This document shows, piece after piece, positions 10,894-19,352 of a stretch of 23,627 nt of DNA. A program made the translations under genes and the position numbers. Positions within the stretch are counted from its first letter, which is position 1; the number at the start of each line of letters is the position of its first letter. The notes below the pieces were generated by a model, which made no database searches, was not told the DNA's origin, and was given only the letters and a program-made list of their open reading frames with translations. The stretch is from Cyclospora cayetanensis (Eukaryota; Apicomplexa; Conoidasida; Eucoccidiorida; Eimeriidae): assembly GCF_002999335.1 (NCBI RefSeq), contig NW_020312266.1, forward strand, positions 1 through 23,627. The letters are read 5' to 3'.

Positions 10894-13086
10894 TTAAATT
10901 TTTTTTAATAAATAATTAATAGTTTCTTTTTGTTTATCTTTAAATATTGAAAATAAATGTGGTGTTTTAAATTTAAAATTAATTATAAGTTCTGAAATAG
11001 GTTTTTCTATAAATTGTTCAATTATTCTTTTTAAAGGTCTAGCTCCATATAAAGGATGATATGCTAATTTAGCTAAAATTATTTTTATTTCTTGTGTAAT
11101 TTCTATTTGTAATAAAATATTATTTTCTTTTAATTTTTGTAATAAATTATTAATAAATTTATCTATAATATTTGTTAAACATACCACACTAAGTGGCTTA
11201 AAAACAACTACAGAATCTAATCTATTTAAAAATTCAGGTCTAAAAAATTTTTTTACTGCATTATCTACATTTTTAGATAAAAATTTATATTCTTCTTCGG
11301 ATAATTCTAGTCCATCTTGAAATGATTTAAATTGTACTACTGATGTAGGACATCCTAAATTACTAGTATATATAATTAATGTATTAGTAAAATCTACTTT
11401 CATTCCTTTAGAATCTGTTAAATTACCCTCATCTAATAATTGTAACATAATATTATTAATATCTTTATGTGCTTTTTCTATTTCATCAAATAAAATAACT
11501 GAATATGGTTTTTTTTTTACTGCCTCAGTTAATAAACCTCCTTCATCACATCCTACATATCCAGGTGGGGATCCTATTAATTTTGAAATAGAATGTTTTT
11601 CCATAAATTCACTCATATCAAATCTAATTAATTCTTTCTCAGATCCAAATAATAAATAAGCTAATGATTTTACTAATTCAGTTTTACCTGTACCACTAGG
11701 CCCACATAATAATCAACTTCCTATAGGTTTATTTTTATCTTTTAATCCTGTATAAGTACGCTTTAAAGAAGTAGCAATTTTAGTAACTGCAATATCTTGA
11801 CCAAAAACATATTTTTTTAAATTTAATTCTATATTACTAATATTAAATATATTAGTTTCTTTTAAAATTAATGAAGTAGGTAATTCACTATATTGTGAAA
11901 TAATTGTTAAAATTTCTTTTTTAGAAACATATTTATTATTTTTATATTTATGTATAATAGCATCTAAAATTAATAATTCTTTTTTTGGGGAAACATAAGA
12001 ATTAATAAATTTTTTACTTAAATCAATAATATTTTCTAAAATAGTATCATTTATCCAATAAATATTATTAGTTTTAAGATATTGTTTCATTATTAATAAA
12101 GTTATATATTTTGTTGGTTCTTTAATATTTATTTTTGAAAATAAAAATTTTAAATTATTCTCAGTATATAATATTTTATTATATATATTATCTACGCTAG
12201 TTCCTATAATTTGAAGTTTATTTAAATATAACATTTTATATATTGTATTTTTTAAATAAGTTATATCTACAGTAGAATTATCAATTAATAAATGAAAATC
12301 TTTACAATATAAAATTATATTATTATATTTATTTAAAAATTTAAAAAAAGTTTTTATTAATTCTATATCAGTAGAGTATGTAATTAAATTTGGAATATTT
12401 AATTCTAAAAAAATTTTAGTAGGAATTAAAGATGCTATTTTTTTAATTATTATAGATTTTCCAATTCCAGTTTCTCCTAATAATATAATATTTCTATTTA
12501 AATCTCGTATTAAAATTTCATTTATGTTTTTTAATTCTTTTTCTCTTCCTATTAAATTAATATTTAAGTCAAGTATATTTAAAATATCTTTTAAATTAGT
12601 AGGTATAATTATTTTAGGAAAAAAATATTTAGTATAATTTTTTATTATATTTAAATTATAATTTTGTATATTTAATATATAAAAAATAAAAGAATATATA
12701 GTTTTATTTTGTTTTCATAAAAAATAAAATAAAAGTAATGTATTGAAAGGATAAGGTAATGTATTTAAAATATTAAGTATATATAAAATATTAGTATCTA
12801 TTTTAAAATTTTTATTTAATGAAAAATTATAATTATATAATTTATAATTATAAATTACATTTAATATATTTTTTTTATTTAATAATATATTAGGATTTAT
12901 ATTTAAAATTTTTTGTATTAATTTAGAATTAAATATTAAACTTAAACATAAGTGAATAGGTCTTAAAGTATAATTAGAAGAAGTGATAGAAGTAGTTAAT
13001 AAAGTTATTTTTTTTGCTTCTTTTAAACAATTAATAACTTCTTGAGTACAATTTAAAAATTGATAATTATTAATAAAAGTATTCAT
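10894..13086 (-). CDS. clpC: Clp AAA+ chaperone ATPase ClpC
   Basis: This is a Hsp100/Clp ATPase of 730 residues, once the TGA codons at 12715-12717 and 11713-11715 are read as Trp. Order of parts: a divergent Clp N-domain (residues 1-110), first AAA domain with Walker A GETGIGKS (Lys about 210), a linker, and second AAA domain with Walker A GPSGTGKT (about 462-469), Walker B VILFDEIEKAH (Asp 534, Glu 535), arginine finger FFRPEFLNRLD and sensor-2 GARPLKR. The second domain looks fully active. The first has LYCKDFH (about 259-265) where the Walker B motif FIDEVH should be, and NLKFLFSKI in place of ALERRFQPV, so it has lost its catalytic acid and arginine fingers. The middle coiled-coil domain of ClpC/ClpB is also absent. 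The apicoplast-encoded relative in Plasmodium has been called ClpM. Its likely role is unfolding for Clp protease or as part of protein import into the stroma. Confidence 0.96.
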
Positions 13087-13104
13087 TTAATTTTAATTTA
13101 TATA

Positions 13105-13422
13105 TTAAAATTTATATTTTAATAAAATATTTGGTTGTTCTTTAAAAAAAGATAAATAAATATTATTATATCTTTTTAAGCAAAGTAAATGTAAACTAGT
13201 TAGATTTTGCATTTTATTTTTTTTTATCAAAATTCCTGATAATTCTTTAATAAAATATTTATTTTTATCTTGTGATATTATATATATTGTACATAATGTT
13301 TGTTTTTTTAAATTATAATATGACTTATTAAAAGATATATTTCTATTATATGTATATAAACTATAATTATATTTTGATCGATAAAAAAGATTATTATATA
13401 ATTTTTTTTTTAAAATTAACAT
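13105..13422 (-). CDS. Small ORF, possible divergent ribosomal protein L19
   Basis: A 105-residue basic protein, near the usual L19 length (about 115). The C-terminal half fits L19 by eye: CTIYIISQDKNKYFIKELSG corresponds to 'v.V.vkiieg.keR.Q.feG'. From there the ungapped stretch GILIKK...SFFKEQPNI lines up with 'GvvI.rr...rtFPlhSPnI', with Gly, Ile, Lys, Phe and the final Pro-Asn-Ile in register. The N-terminal half (many Tyr and Asn) shows nothing recognisable. It lies 18 bases upstream of clpC and 17 bases downstream of another small basic ORF, in a ribosomal gene run that begins with rpl11. The identity is inference from a weak pattern. Confidence 0.45.
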   Translation of the reverse strand: MLILKKKLYNNLFYRSKYNYSLYTYNRNISFNKSYYNLKKQTLCTIYIISQDKNKYFIKELSGILIKKNKMQNLTSLHLLCLKRYNNIYLSFFKEQPNILLKYKF

Positions 13423-13439
13423 TATTTTTTATATAAAAT

Positions 13440-13637
13440 TTATTTAATTGTAATAAATTTAATAGTTTTAAAAGAAAATATATTTAAATAACGATATTGT
13501 TTTATTAACTTAATATAATATTTATATTTTTTTTTATATTTTTTATTATTTTTATGTATAATAAAATTAGAAAATTTATTAATTAATTTTAATTTATTTA
13601 AATTTGATAAAAAATTAAAATAATTTTGTTTACTCAT
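13440..13637 (-). CDS. Small basic ORF, possible divergent ribosomal protein S18
   Basis: A 65-residue, strongly basic protein (Lys and Tyr rich). The segment LKLINKFSNFII followed by YIKLIKQYRYLNIFSF recalls S18, in which 'LL.kFi...GkIl.rR' is followed by 'l..aIKRARylaLLPf'. The IK..RYL.(I/L) pattern is in register, but the first part needs a small gap. The length is close to that of S18 (about 70). The ATG lies only three bases after the rpl11 stop, so the two genes are surely co-transcribed. The function is inferred from this short pattern and the ribosomal context; treat it as an unnamed conserved-location ORF if a profile search fails. Confidence 0.42.
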   Translation of the reverse strand: MSKQNYFNFLSNLNKLKLINKFSNFIIHKNNKKYKKKYKYYIKLIKQYRYLNIFSFKTIKFITIK

Positions 13638-13640
13638 ATT

Positions 13641-14021
13641 TTATTTTATATTAATATTCATAGATTTTAAAGTTCCTTTTATCATATAAATACATTTTTT
13701 AGTTGAAATTGGATAAAATTCTTTTTTTTTTAAATATAAAATTTTTTTTAAATTATTAATAGTAATAAAATTTTTATTAGAAAAAAATAAAATTAAAAAA
13801 GATAAAGAAGGTATATGTAAATTTATAGTTAATTTTTTAGGATCAGAAAATATAATTGATACTGGTATTTTTAATCCTAGATATTTTTGTGTTCTATTAT
13901 TATATTCTTTACAAAAAGCATTAATATTTATACCATATTGTCCTAAAATAGGCCCTATAGGAGGATTAGGAGTAGCTTTTCCAGCAATTAAATTTAATTT
14001 AAGTTTAATTAATTTCTTCAT
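13641..14021 (-). CDS. rpl11: 50S ribosomal protein L11
   Basis: Large-subunit protein L11, which binds the GTPase-associated region of 23S rRNA near the site of EF-Tu/EF-G action; 126 residues against about 141 usually. The N-terminal domain is obvious: [34 protein letters not shown] has the family pattern of prolines and glycines, and then PVSIIFSD. The C-terminal rRNA-binding domain is more diverged but ends with [10 protein letters not shown], the 'ieGTArSMGi' motif. The ATG at 14021 gives the usual N-terminus. The gene follows trnW on the same strand. rpl11 is kept in coccidian apicoplasts and, as I recall, missing from Plasmodium; that is one reason for the coccidian assignment. Confidence 0.94.
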   Translation of the reverse strand: MKKLIKLKLNLIAGKATPNPPIGPILGQYGININAFCKEYNNRTQKYLGLKIPVSIIFSDPKKLTINLHIPSLSFLILFFSNKNFITINNLKKILYLKKKEFYPISTKKCIYMIKGTLKSMNINIK

Positions 14022-14059
14022 ATATAATATATTAAATAATAAAATTAAAATAAAATACT

Positions 14060-14130
14060 CACGTTTTGAAAGAATTGAACTTTCATCTTAGGTTTTGGAG
14101 ACCTTTATTTTACCCTTAAACTAAAAACGT
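14060..14130 (-). tRNA. trnW-CCA: tRNA-Trp (anticodon CCA)
   Basis: The reverse strand gives acceptor ACGTTTT paired with AAAACGT, discriminator G, anticodon stem AGGT/ACCT around loop CTCCAAA (anticodon CCA) and T arm TGAAAG TTCAATT CTTTCA. This tRNA reads UGG by standard pairing. The genes around it also use UGA for Trp, which CCA does not read without modification, editing or relaxed wobble. Confidence 0.95.
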
Positions 14131-14140
14131 ATTTATTATT

Positions 14141-14212
14141 TTAAAGAGATAGGAATCGAACCTATGTATAACGAAATCAAAATCCGTTGCCGTACCACTT
14201 GGCTACTCTTTA
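14141..14212 (-). tRNA. trnQ-UUG: tRNA-Gln (anticodon UUG)
   Basis: The reverse strand gives acceptor TAAAGAG with CTCTTTA, D arm GCCAAGTGGTACGGC, anticodon arm ACGGA TTTTGAT TTCGT (anticodon UUG) and T arm ATAGG TTCGATT CCTAT. It lies ten bases from trnW on the same strand and 14 bases from trnF, which is on the other strand. Confidence 0.95.
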
Positions 14213-14226
14213 TAATATTATAATAA

Positions 14227-14299
14227 GTTGAGATAGCTCAGTAGGTAGAGCAAAGGACTGAAGATCCTTGTGTCACCAGTTCAATTCTGGTTCTCAACA
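14227..14299 (+). tRNA. trnF-GAA: tRNA-Phe (anticodon GAA)
   Basis: The forward strand gives acceptor GTTGAGA with TCTCAAC, D arm GCTCAGTAGGTAGAGC, anticodon arm AAGGA CTGAAGA TCCTT (anticodon GAA) and T arm CCAGT TCAATTC TGG. It is a solitary + strand gene inside a long - strand block, so it needs its own promoter or processing from a long antisense transcript. Confidence 0.96.
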
Positions 14300-14311
14300 T
14301 AAATAATAAAT

Positions 14312-14449
14312 TTAGTTAGAAGAAAGTAATATATAATAAAGTATATATAAATATATTTTTATAGTATCTAATAATATTATATTATATTTAAAATAATTAT
14401 ATATTCTATATAGACGTTTATTTTTTTTAAATTTTAAATTTTTTTTCAT
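14312..14449 (-). CDS. Hypothetical 45-residue ORF downstream of tufA
   Basis: This frame begins with ATG 13 bases after the tufA stop and ends with TAA; it contains no UGA. The product starts with a very basic segment (MKKNLKFKKNKR) and continues into a Tyr, Ile and Leu-rich stretch that could be a short membrane or buried helix. I match it to no family. It fills the largest gap of the window (between trnF and tufA). In this A+T-rich DNA, where TAA is frequent, a 45-codon frame is only mildly unusual, so it could be chance. Position right after tufA on the same strand is the main argument for it. Confidence 0.3.
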   Translation of the reverse strand: MKKNLKFKKNKRLYRIYNYFKYNIILLDTIKIYLYILYYILLSSN

Positions 14450-14462
14450 TATATTATTATAA

Positions 14463-15680
14463 TTAATTTATTAAATTAGTAATAATACCTGCTCCTATAG
14501 TTTTCCCACCTTCTCTTATAGCAAATCTCATTCCTTTTTCTAATGCAATTGAATACATTAAAGTTACTTTTAATTTAATTTTATCTCCCGGTAAAATCAT
14601 AGCTGGTTTTTCTTTATTAGGACTTTCTATAAATTTAATTGTTCCAGTAACATCTGTTGTATAAAAATAAAATTGTGGTTTATATCCTTCAAAAAATGGT
14701 GTTTTTCTACCTCCTTCTGACGCAGAAAGTATATATATATCTGCTTCAAAGTTACAATAAGTTAAAATACTTGAGGGGAGAGCTAATACCATCCCACGTC
14801 TTACTTCTTCTTTTTGAATACCTCTTAATAAAATACCTACATTATCTCCTGCCTCTGCTATAGTTAATGTTTTTTGAAACATTTCTATTCCAATTACAGT
14901 AGCTATCTTTGATACATTAAATCCTAATATATTTACAGTATCATTAATTTTTATACTTCCTCGTTCTATTTTACCTGTAACTACAGTACCTCGTCCTGTA
15001 ATTGAAAAAATATCTTCTATAGGTAATAAAAATGGTTTATTTAGGTCTCGTGTAGGCTCTATAATTGATATATCTAAAGCATCTATTAATTCTTTTAAAT
15101 TATTTACCCATTTATCATTTAAATTATTTTTATTTATAGCTTCTAAAGCTTTTAAAGCAGATCCTTGTATAATTTTAACAGAATTTCCATTAAATTCATA
15201 AGTATCTAATAATTCTCTTATTTCTAATTCAACTAATTCTAATAATTCATTATCTTCTACCATATCTACTTTATTTAAAAATACAATTATACTAGGCACT
15301 CCTACTTGTTTAGCTAATAATAAATGTTCACGAGTTTGAGGCATAGGTCCGTCTGTAGCAGATACAACTAAAATAGCACCGTCCATTTGTGCGGCACCTG
15401 TAATCATATTTTTAATATAATCTGCATGACCTGGACAATCAATATGAGCAAAATGACGTAAAGAAGTTTCATATTCTACATGAGAAGTATTAATTGTAAT
15501 TCCCCTAGCTTTTTCTTCAGGAGCAGAGTCAATTTCTGAATAACTTTTTGCTTTTGTATTATTTATTTTAGATAAATAAGATGTAATTGCTGCAGTTAAT
15601 GTAGTTTTTCCATGATCTACATGTCCGATAGTTCCTATATTTAAATGTGTTTTAGTTTTTTTAAAAATTTTTTTTGCCAT
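14463..15680 (-). CDS. tufA: Translation elongation factor EF-Tu
   Basis: EF-Tu brings aminoacyl-tRNA to the ribosome using GTP. The product has 405 residues, close to the usual 409. All GTPase motifs are intact: GHVDHGKT (about 19-26), the RGITI switch region, [12 protein letters not shown] and GSALKALE. Domains 2 and 3 follow with [13 protein letters not shown], and the end reads [16 protein letters not shown]. It is the best-conserved and least A+T-distorted protein here and contains no UGA codon. It is the last clear gene of the rpl4-to-tufA transcript, 33 bases after rps7, the str-operon order rps12-rps7-tufA. Confidence 0.99.
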   Translation of the reverse strand: MAKKIFKKTKTHLNIGTIGHVDHGKTTLTAAITSYLSKINNTKAKSYSEIDSAPEEKARGITINTSHVEYETSLRHFAHIDCPGHADYIKNMITGAAQMDGAILVVSATDGPMPQTREHLLLAKQVGVPSIIVFLNKVDMVEDNELLELVELEIRELLDTYEFNGNSVKIIQGSALKALEAINKNNLNDKWVNNLKELIDALDISIIEPTRDLNKPFLLPIEDIFSITGRGTVVTGKIERGSIKINDTVNILGFNVSKIATVIGIEMFQKTLTIAEAGDNVGILLRGIQKEEVRRGMVLALPSSILTYCNFEADIYILSASEGGRKTPFFEGYKPQFYFYTTDVTGTIKFIESPNKEKPAMILPGDKIKLKVTLMYSIALEKGMRFAIREGGKTIGAGIITNLIN

Positions 15681-15713
15681 AATTTATTTTCTTTATTTAA
15701 TTATTAAAATATT

Positions 15714-16139
15714 TTATTTTTTTAAAGAAATTAAATATATAAAAATTCTATTAGTTAATGCTTTTTTAATATATTGTTGTTTATAATTATATGCTACTCC
15801 TTGTTTTTTTAATACATCATAACATTCTAGATATAATGCTTTTATAAAAGACATTTTATTAAAACTCTTTAATTTAGCAGCTTTTATAAGTCATATTATT
15901 GCTAAATTAATTGACTTATAATAATGAGCTATAACAGGAATTTGATATATAATATTACCTATTTTTTTTATTTTAAAAGTAATAGGTATAATTAATTTTA
16001 AAATAGCATATAATAATATATTATTATTTTTTGTTAATAATAATAATTGTTTCTTTATCATAATAGATTTTTGTTGTATCCCTGATTTTATAAGTTTTTT
16101 TATTAATAAAAAATAAATTAAAGAATTTAAAGAATACAT
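15714..16139 (-). CDS. rps7: 30S ribosomal protein S7
   Basis: S7 starts assembly of the 30S head domain; 141 residues against about 155. The segment IPITFKIKKIGNIIYQIPV corresponds to the family 'P.veVr.rRvGGatYqVPvEV'. NLAII-W-LIKAAKLKSFNKMS matches 'alaiRWLv.aAr.R..ksM'. The TGA at 15891-15893 falls exactly on that conserved Trp, so the gene is intact. The C-terminal part includes LYLECYDVLKKQGVAYNYK. The stop is TAA. It lies between rps12 and tufA, as in bacteria. Confidence 0.93.
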
Positions 16140-16169
16140 TTAGTATATATATATTAAAATTAATATATT

Positions 16170-16535
16170 TTAATTAGATTTAGTACCATATTTCGATCTA
16201 CTATTTTTTCTATTTTTAACACCACAAACATCTAAAGCACCTCTAATAATTTTATATCTAACTCCAGGTAAATCTTGTACTTTTCCTCCTCTAATAAGAA
16301 CATAATTATGTTCTTGTACAGCATATCCTTCTCCCGGTATATATGCTATAATTTCTTTATTATTAGATAATCTAATTTTTACTACTTTTCGTAGTGCAGA
16401 ATTAGGTTTTTTAGGTGATCTAGTAAATACTTTTAAACAAATTCCTTTTCTCTGTGGATAATTTTTTAAAATTGATTTTTTAATTCTATTTTTTTTTTTT
16501 CTTGAATTTTTTATTAATTGATTTAAAGTTAACAT
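16170..16535 (-). CDS. rps12: 30S ribosomal protein S12
   Basis: S12 lies at the decoding centre. The 121-residue product matches the family closely: [20 protein letters not shown], then VRLSNNKE-like [28 protein letters not shown] and [17 protein letters not shown], ending SRSKYG. The lysine of the KPNSALRK motif, the site of streptomycin-resistance changes in bacteria, is present. No intron or trans-splicing is seen, unlike land plant plastids. It is 30 bases from rps7. Confidence 0.98.
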   Translation of the reverse strand: MLTLNQLIKNSRKKKNRIKKSILKNYPQRKGICLKVFTRSPKKPNSALRKVVKIRLSNNKEIIAYIPGEGYAVQEHNYVLIRGGKVQDLPGVRYKIIRGALDVCGVKNRKNSRSKYGTKSN

Positions 16536-16572
16536 AAATAAATTTATATTAAAATAATTAAATTATATAATT

Positions 16573-16986
16573 TTAACGTTTTTTTATTTTTTTTTGTCTA
16601 CATCCATTATGAGGATATTGTGTTATATCTGTAATTGATAATATATGTAATTGTCTATTATTATATTTTGTCTTCATAATAGTATTTAATATAAGTTTTT
16701 TAAAAAAATTCATTCCTTTAAAAATTATATGTATATATTTTATATCATTTTGTAATGCATATAATGCACTTTTATTTGCTAAAATACTAGAAGCAAATGG
16801 AGTTTCTTTTTTTCTATTTTTAAACCCAAAAAGACCGCAAGAAAATATTTTTAATACTTGTTGGGTAGGTATAATTTTATTATTTTTATTTAAAATTGTC
16901 TCTTTACATATCGAAATAAATGTATTATGCATTGTATTTTTTATATAAAAAGTAAGTATATTTGAAGTTTGTTTTTTTACATTCAT
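16573..16986 (-). CDS. rps11: 30S ribosomal protein S11
   Basis: S11 forms part of the 30S platform near the Shine-Dalgarno contact; 137 residues. The N-terminal region MHNTFISI corresponds to 'fNNTivtitD'. GLFGFKNRKKETPFASSIL matches 'G.kGsrkstPfAaq', and the C-terminus DITQYPHNGCRQKKIKKR matches the nearly invariant 'DvTpiPHNGCRppKkRRv'. The gene follows rpl36, as in the bacterial alpha operon, with rps13 missing between them. Confidence 0.95.
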   Translation of the reverse strand: MNVKKQTSNILTFYIKNTMHNTFISICKETILNKNNKIIPTQQVLKIFSCGLFGFKNRKKETPFASSILANKSALYALQNDIKYIHIIFKGMNFFKKLILNTIMKTKYNNRQLHILSITDITQYPHNGCRQKKIKKR

Positions 16987-17011
16987 TTTAATTTAAAAAA
17001 TATTAATTGTG

Positions 17012-17128
17012 TTATTTTTGTCTTTGTTTATGTTTAAAATTTTTAGAACAATAAATATATATTTTTTTATGTCTTTTAATAGATATACAATATGTACATA
17101 AATGTTTTGGAGCACTTTTTATTTTCAT
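17012..17128 (-). CDS. rpl36: 50S ribosomal protein L36
   Basis: A 38-residue zinc-ribbon protein of the large subunit. MKIKSAPKHLCTYC, then a middle IKRHKKIYIYCS and final FKHKQRQK match the L36 pattern 'MKVR.SVKklC..C..vrR...v.ViC....KHKQRQg'. The zinc ligands CxxC, Cys and His are all present. The ATG at 17126-17128 is one base after the stop of rps5, so the two genes are probably translationally coupled. The gene is easy to miss because of its size. Confidence 0.97.
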   Translation of the reverse strand: MKIKSAPKHLCTYCISIKRHKKIYIYCSKNFKHKQRQK

Positions 17129-17129
17129 A

Positions 17130-17849
17130 TTATAAATTTAAAATTAAAGATAATATATTATATATATTATTTAATTTAATAAGTTTAGAATAAATAATAT
17201 CATATCCAATAAAATTAAATAATACTCTAATTACATAATGTCTAGACATATGTATTTTACGAATAGAAGAAAATAAATATAATTTTTTAATTTTTTTTTC
17301 TATATATATATTATTTGTAATTTTATTTGAATAAAATAATGGAAAATGATAAATATTTTTAAATGCATGTAAACGAGCATTTGAAATAGCTTCTTGTAAA
17401 TAAAAATGTTTACTATATCCTATACCAAATCATCCTGTTTTATTTCCTAATATTAATATTACTTTATATTTATTTATTCTTCCTTTTGCTCTAGTTTTAG
17501 ATATTTTTTTAATTAATAATATTTTTTGTTCTATACTATAATTATATTTTTTATTAAATTTAAAAATCAATTCTTTTTTTCATGATATTAATTCTAATAT
17601 ATATATAGTATGATATATATTATTAAATATATATTTATTATTACTATAATATATTATATATTTAACTGCAAGTATATTTAATAAATAAATAAAATTTTTA
17701 ATTATATATATTGAAAAATTAGTGTAAATTTTTATATATTCTTTAATTAAATAAGAAAAAAAAATAAAATCATTATATAATTTTATAGAATATAATAAAT
17801 TTGGTTGCTTAAATAATTTAATTTTAAATTTTTTATTCAAAAAAATCAT
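17130..17849 (-). CDS. rps5: 30S ribosomal protein S5
   Basis: The product has 239 residues when the TGA codons at 17580-17582 and 17430-17432 are read as Trp. The N-terminal third is a long divergent extension rich in Ile, Tyr and Phe with no recognisable motif. The S5 core starts near residue 100: KKISKTRAKGRINKYKVILILGNKTG (family 'vaKvvkGGRr..f.alvVvGd..G'), then FGIGYSKHFYLQEAISNARL, matching 'vGfG.GKA.Evp.AirKa...A', and the distal part SRHYVIRVLFNFIGYDIIYSK. The second UGA falls where the family has a hydrophobic residue before the G.G.GKA motif. Neighbours rpl6 and rpl36 are in spc-operon order (rpl18 missing). Confidence 0.9.
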
Positions 17850-17852
17850 TTA

Positions 17853-18401
17853 TTATTTTTTAATATTTTTTGTTTTACTTAATTTTAATTTTATTTGATC
17901 AAAAATATTTTTTATTCCTTTTCCTTTATATACATTTAATTTTTTACAAGATTTAATAATATAAAATATATTACCTAACATATATTTATTTGAATATATT
18001 AAAATTAATAATTTATTTTTTTCATCAATATATATACTACATGTCTTAGGAAGTTTAAGTTTAATTAAATGACTATAACCTAAAATAAAATATAAATTTT
18101 TATTTATAAATAAAAATTTATATCCTATTCCTCTAAATTCGATAGATAATTTATATGTAGTATAAAATAAATATAATTTATAATTTAATATTTTATATAA
18201 AGTATTTAAAATGTTTTTTTCTTTAGAAAATAAATATAAAGAAAAAAATAAAGGAAAATTTATTATTTTTTTTGATAAAAATAATACTTTATATTTTGTA
18301 TTATATAATATATTTATATATATTAATTGTGTTTTTTTATCAAATATTGAAAAAAATTTAATTAATTTATTAAATATAATTAATCGTTTATAAATTGTCA
18401 T
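17853..18401 (-). CDS. rpl6: 50S ribosomal protein L6
   Basis: L6 binds 23S rRNA near the factor-binding site; 182 residues, the usual length. The first domain is barely recognisable. The second domain is clear: FRGIGYKFLFINKNLYFILG with GYSHLIKLKLP (family 'GVGYra...g..L.LslGySHpv...iP'), and KKLNVYKGKGIKN for the near-invariant 'peP.KGKGIrY'. There is no UGA. A TAA separates it by three bases from rps5 downstream and by four bases from rps8 upstream, so it belongs to one transcript. Confidence 0.95.
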   Translation of the reverse strand: MTIYKRLIIFNKLIKFFSIFDKKTQLIYINILYNTKYKVLFLSKKIINFPLFFSLYLFSKEKNILNTLYKILNYKLYLFYTTYKLSIEFRGIGYKFLFINKNLYFILGYSHLIKLKLPKTCSIYIDEKNKLLILIYSNKYMLGNIFYIIKSCKKLNVYKGKGIKNIFDQIKLKLSKTKNIKK

Positions 18402-18405
18402 TTTT

Positions 18406-18768
18406 TTAATTAGAATAATAGATTAAACAAAATAAAATACCTCCTTGTTTTAATTTAAGTGCTTGGTATCTAGAAAAGATACCTTTAGATGTGAAAATAA
18501 TTGCATCTTTTATTTTTAATTTTTGTAATTGCATGTATGTAATATTATTTTTTTTATTTTTTAAATTAAAAAATTTAAATTTTAAATTTTTTTTTTTATA
18601 ATATATATATATTAAAATTCAATTATTAAGTATATATATAGATTTAATACAATAATTTTTTAATAATAAAAGAATTAAATATGTTATTTTTGTATAAGGT
18701 ATAATAAAATATGTTTTATATATTTTTATATTATTAATTAAGCTATTTATATTTTGTATAATATTCAT
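18406..18768 (-). CDS. rps8: 30S ribosomal protein S8
   Basis: S8 binds the central domain of 16S rRNA; 120 residues with the TGA at 18619-18621 read as Trp. The N-terminus NIIQNINSLINNIKIYKTYFIIPYTK fits 'D.ltrirNa......v.iP.Sk'. The C-terminus is diagnostic: AIIFTSKGIFSRYQALKLKQGG followed by ILFCLIY matches 'vlSTSkGimt...Ar..gvGGEvlcyvW'. The middle part is extremely Lys and Asn rich. The ATG at 18766-18768 gives the standard start. It lies between rpl14 and rpl6; rpl24, rpl5 and rps14 of the bacterial order are missing. Confidence 0.93.
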
Positions 18769-18772
18769 ACTA

Positions 18773-19138
18773 TTAAATTAAATCTATTGTTAATGAATGT
18801 AATTTTAAACAATTTTTTTGTTTTAAATATTTAGGTACAGATCCAAATATACGAGATCCAATAGGATTTAAATTTTTATCTACTAAAACTACAGCATTAT
18901 CATTAAAAGATATATTATATTTTTTATTAATAGATATATTTTTTTTTAACCTAATAACAATACCATATACTATAGTAGAATGTATTAATTTACTTGTTGT
19001 ATTAATTTTTTTAATAACTCCTACAATTAAATCTCCTACGTTTATTAATTTAGTTTTTTTAGTTAAATTTTGTATACATAATATTTTTTTTACTCCACTA
19101 TTATCTGTAATATTAAAATAAGTATTTATTTTAGTCAT
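18773..19138 (-). CDS. rpl14: 50S ribosomal protein L14
   Basis: L14 forms part of an inter-subunit bridge; 121 residues, the normal length. Visible motifs are FNITDNSGVKKILCIQNL, VGDLIVGVIKK, VVYGIVIR-like IVYGIVIRLKKN, and FNDNAVVLVDKNLNPIGSRIFGSVPK. These correspond to 'v.DNSGa....cI.v', 'vGD.i...vK', 'v..aVvvRt' and 'fd.NaaVli....p.GTRIfGpV.rEL'. The gene follows rps17 by four bases and precedes rps8 by four bases. Confidence 0.97.
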   Translation of the reverse strand: MTKINTYFNITDNSGVKKILCIQNLTKKTKLINVGDLIVGVIKKINTTSKLIHSTIVYGIVIRLKKNISINKKYNISFNDNAVVLVDKNLNPIGSRIFGSVPKYLKQKNCLKLHSLTIDLI

Positions 19139-19142
19139 ATAT

Positions 19143-19349
19143 TTAAATTTTATTTATAATATATATTTTATTTTTCTTTAAATTAAAAAAAATAATATCT
19201 CCTTTATTATATTCTTGTCTATAATTTAATATATAATATTTTTTTAATTTTATTTGTATTTTTTTATATTTAATATGAGTAATATGATATGGTATTATTA
19301 AAATAGCATAATAAGTATTAGATTTTAAAATAAACCCTAATTTATTCAT
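19143..19349 (-). CDS. rps17: 30S ribosomal protein S17
   Basis: A short S17 of 68 residues. MNKLGFILKSNTYYAILIIP corresponds to 'G.VvSdkm.kTivV.V', then HITHIKYKKIQIKLKKYYIL stands for 'h..Y.K......kf.aHd', and YNKGDIIFFNLKK for 'cpiGD.V.I....PlSk'. The match is weaker than for its neighbours, but position between rpl16 and rpl14 (with rpl29 missing) is that of S17 in every apicoplast map and in the bacterial S10 operon. Confidence 0.88.
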   Translation of the reverse strand: MNKLGFILKSNTYYAILIIPYHITHIKYKKIQIKLKKYYILNYRQEYNKGDIIFFNLKKNKIYIINKI

Positions 19350-19352
19350 TTT

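Noticed and set aside
14657..14863. Open frame of 68 codons on the + strand inside tufA
   Set aside because: It is antisense to the highly conserved EF-Tu gene, has no family resemblance, and its openness follows from the codon composition of tufA.
18211..18393. Open frame of 60 codons on the + strand opposite rpl6
   Set aside because: It is the mirror of the A+T-rich rpl6 coding sequence, with no motif and no place in the + strand gene order.
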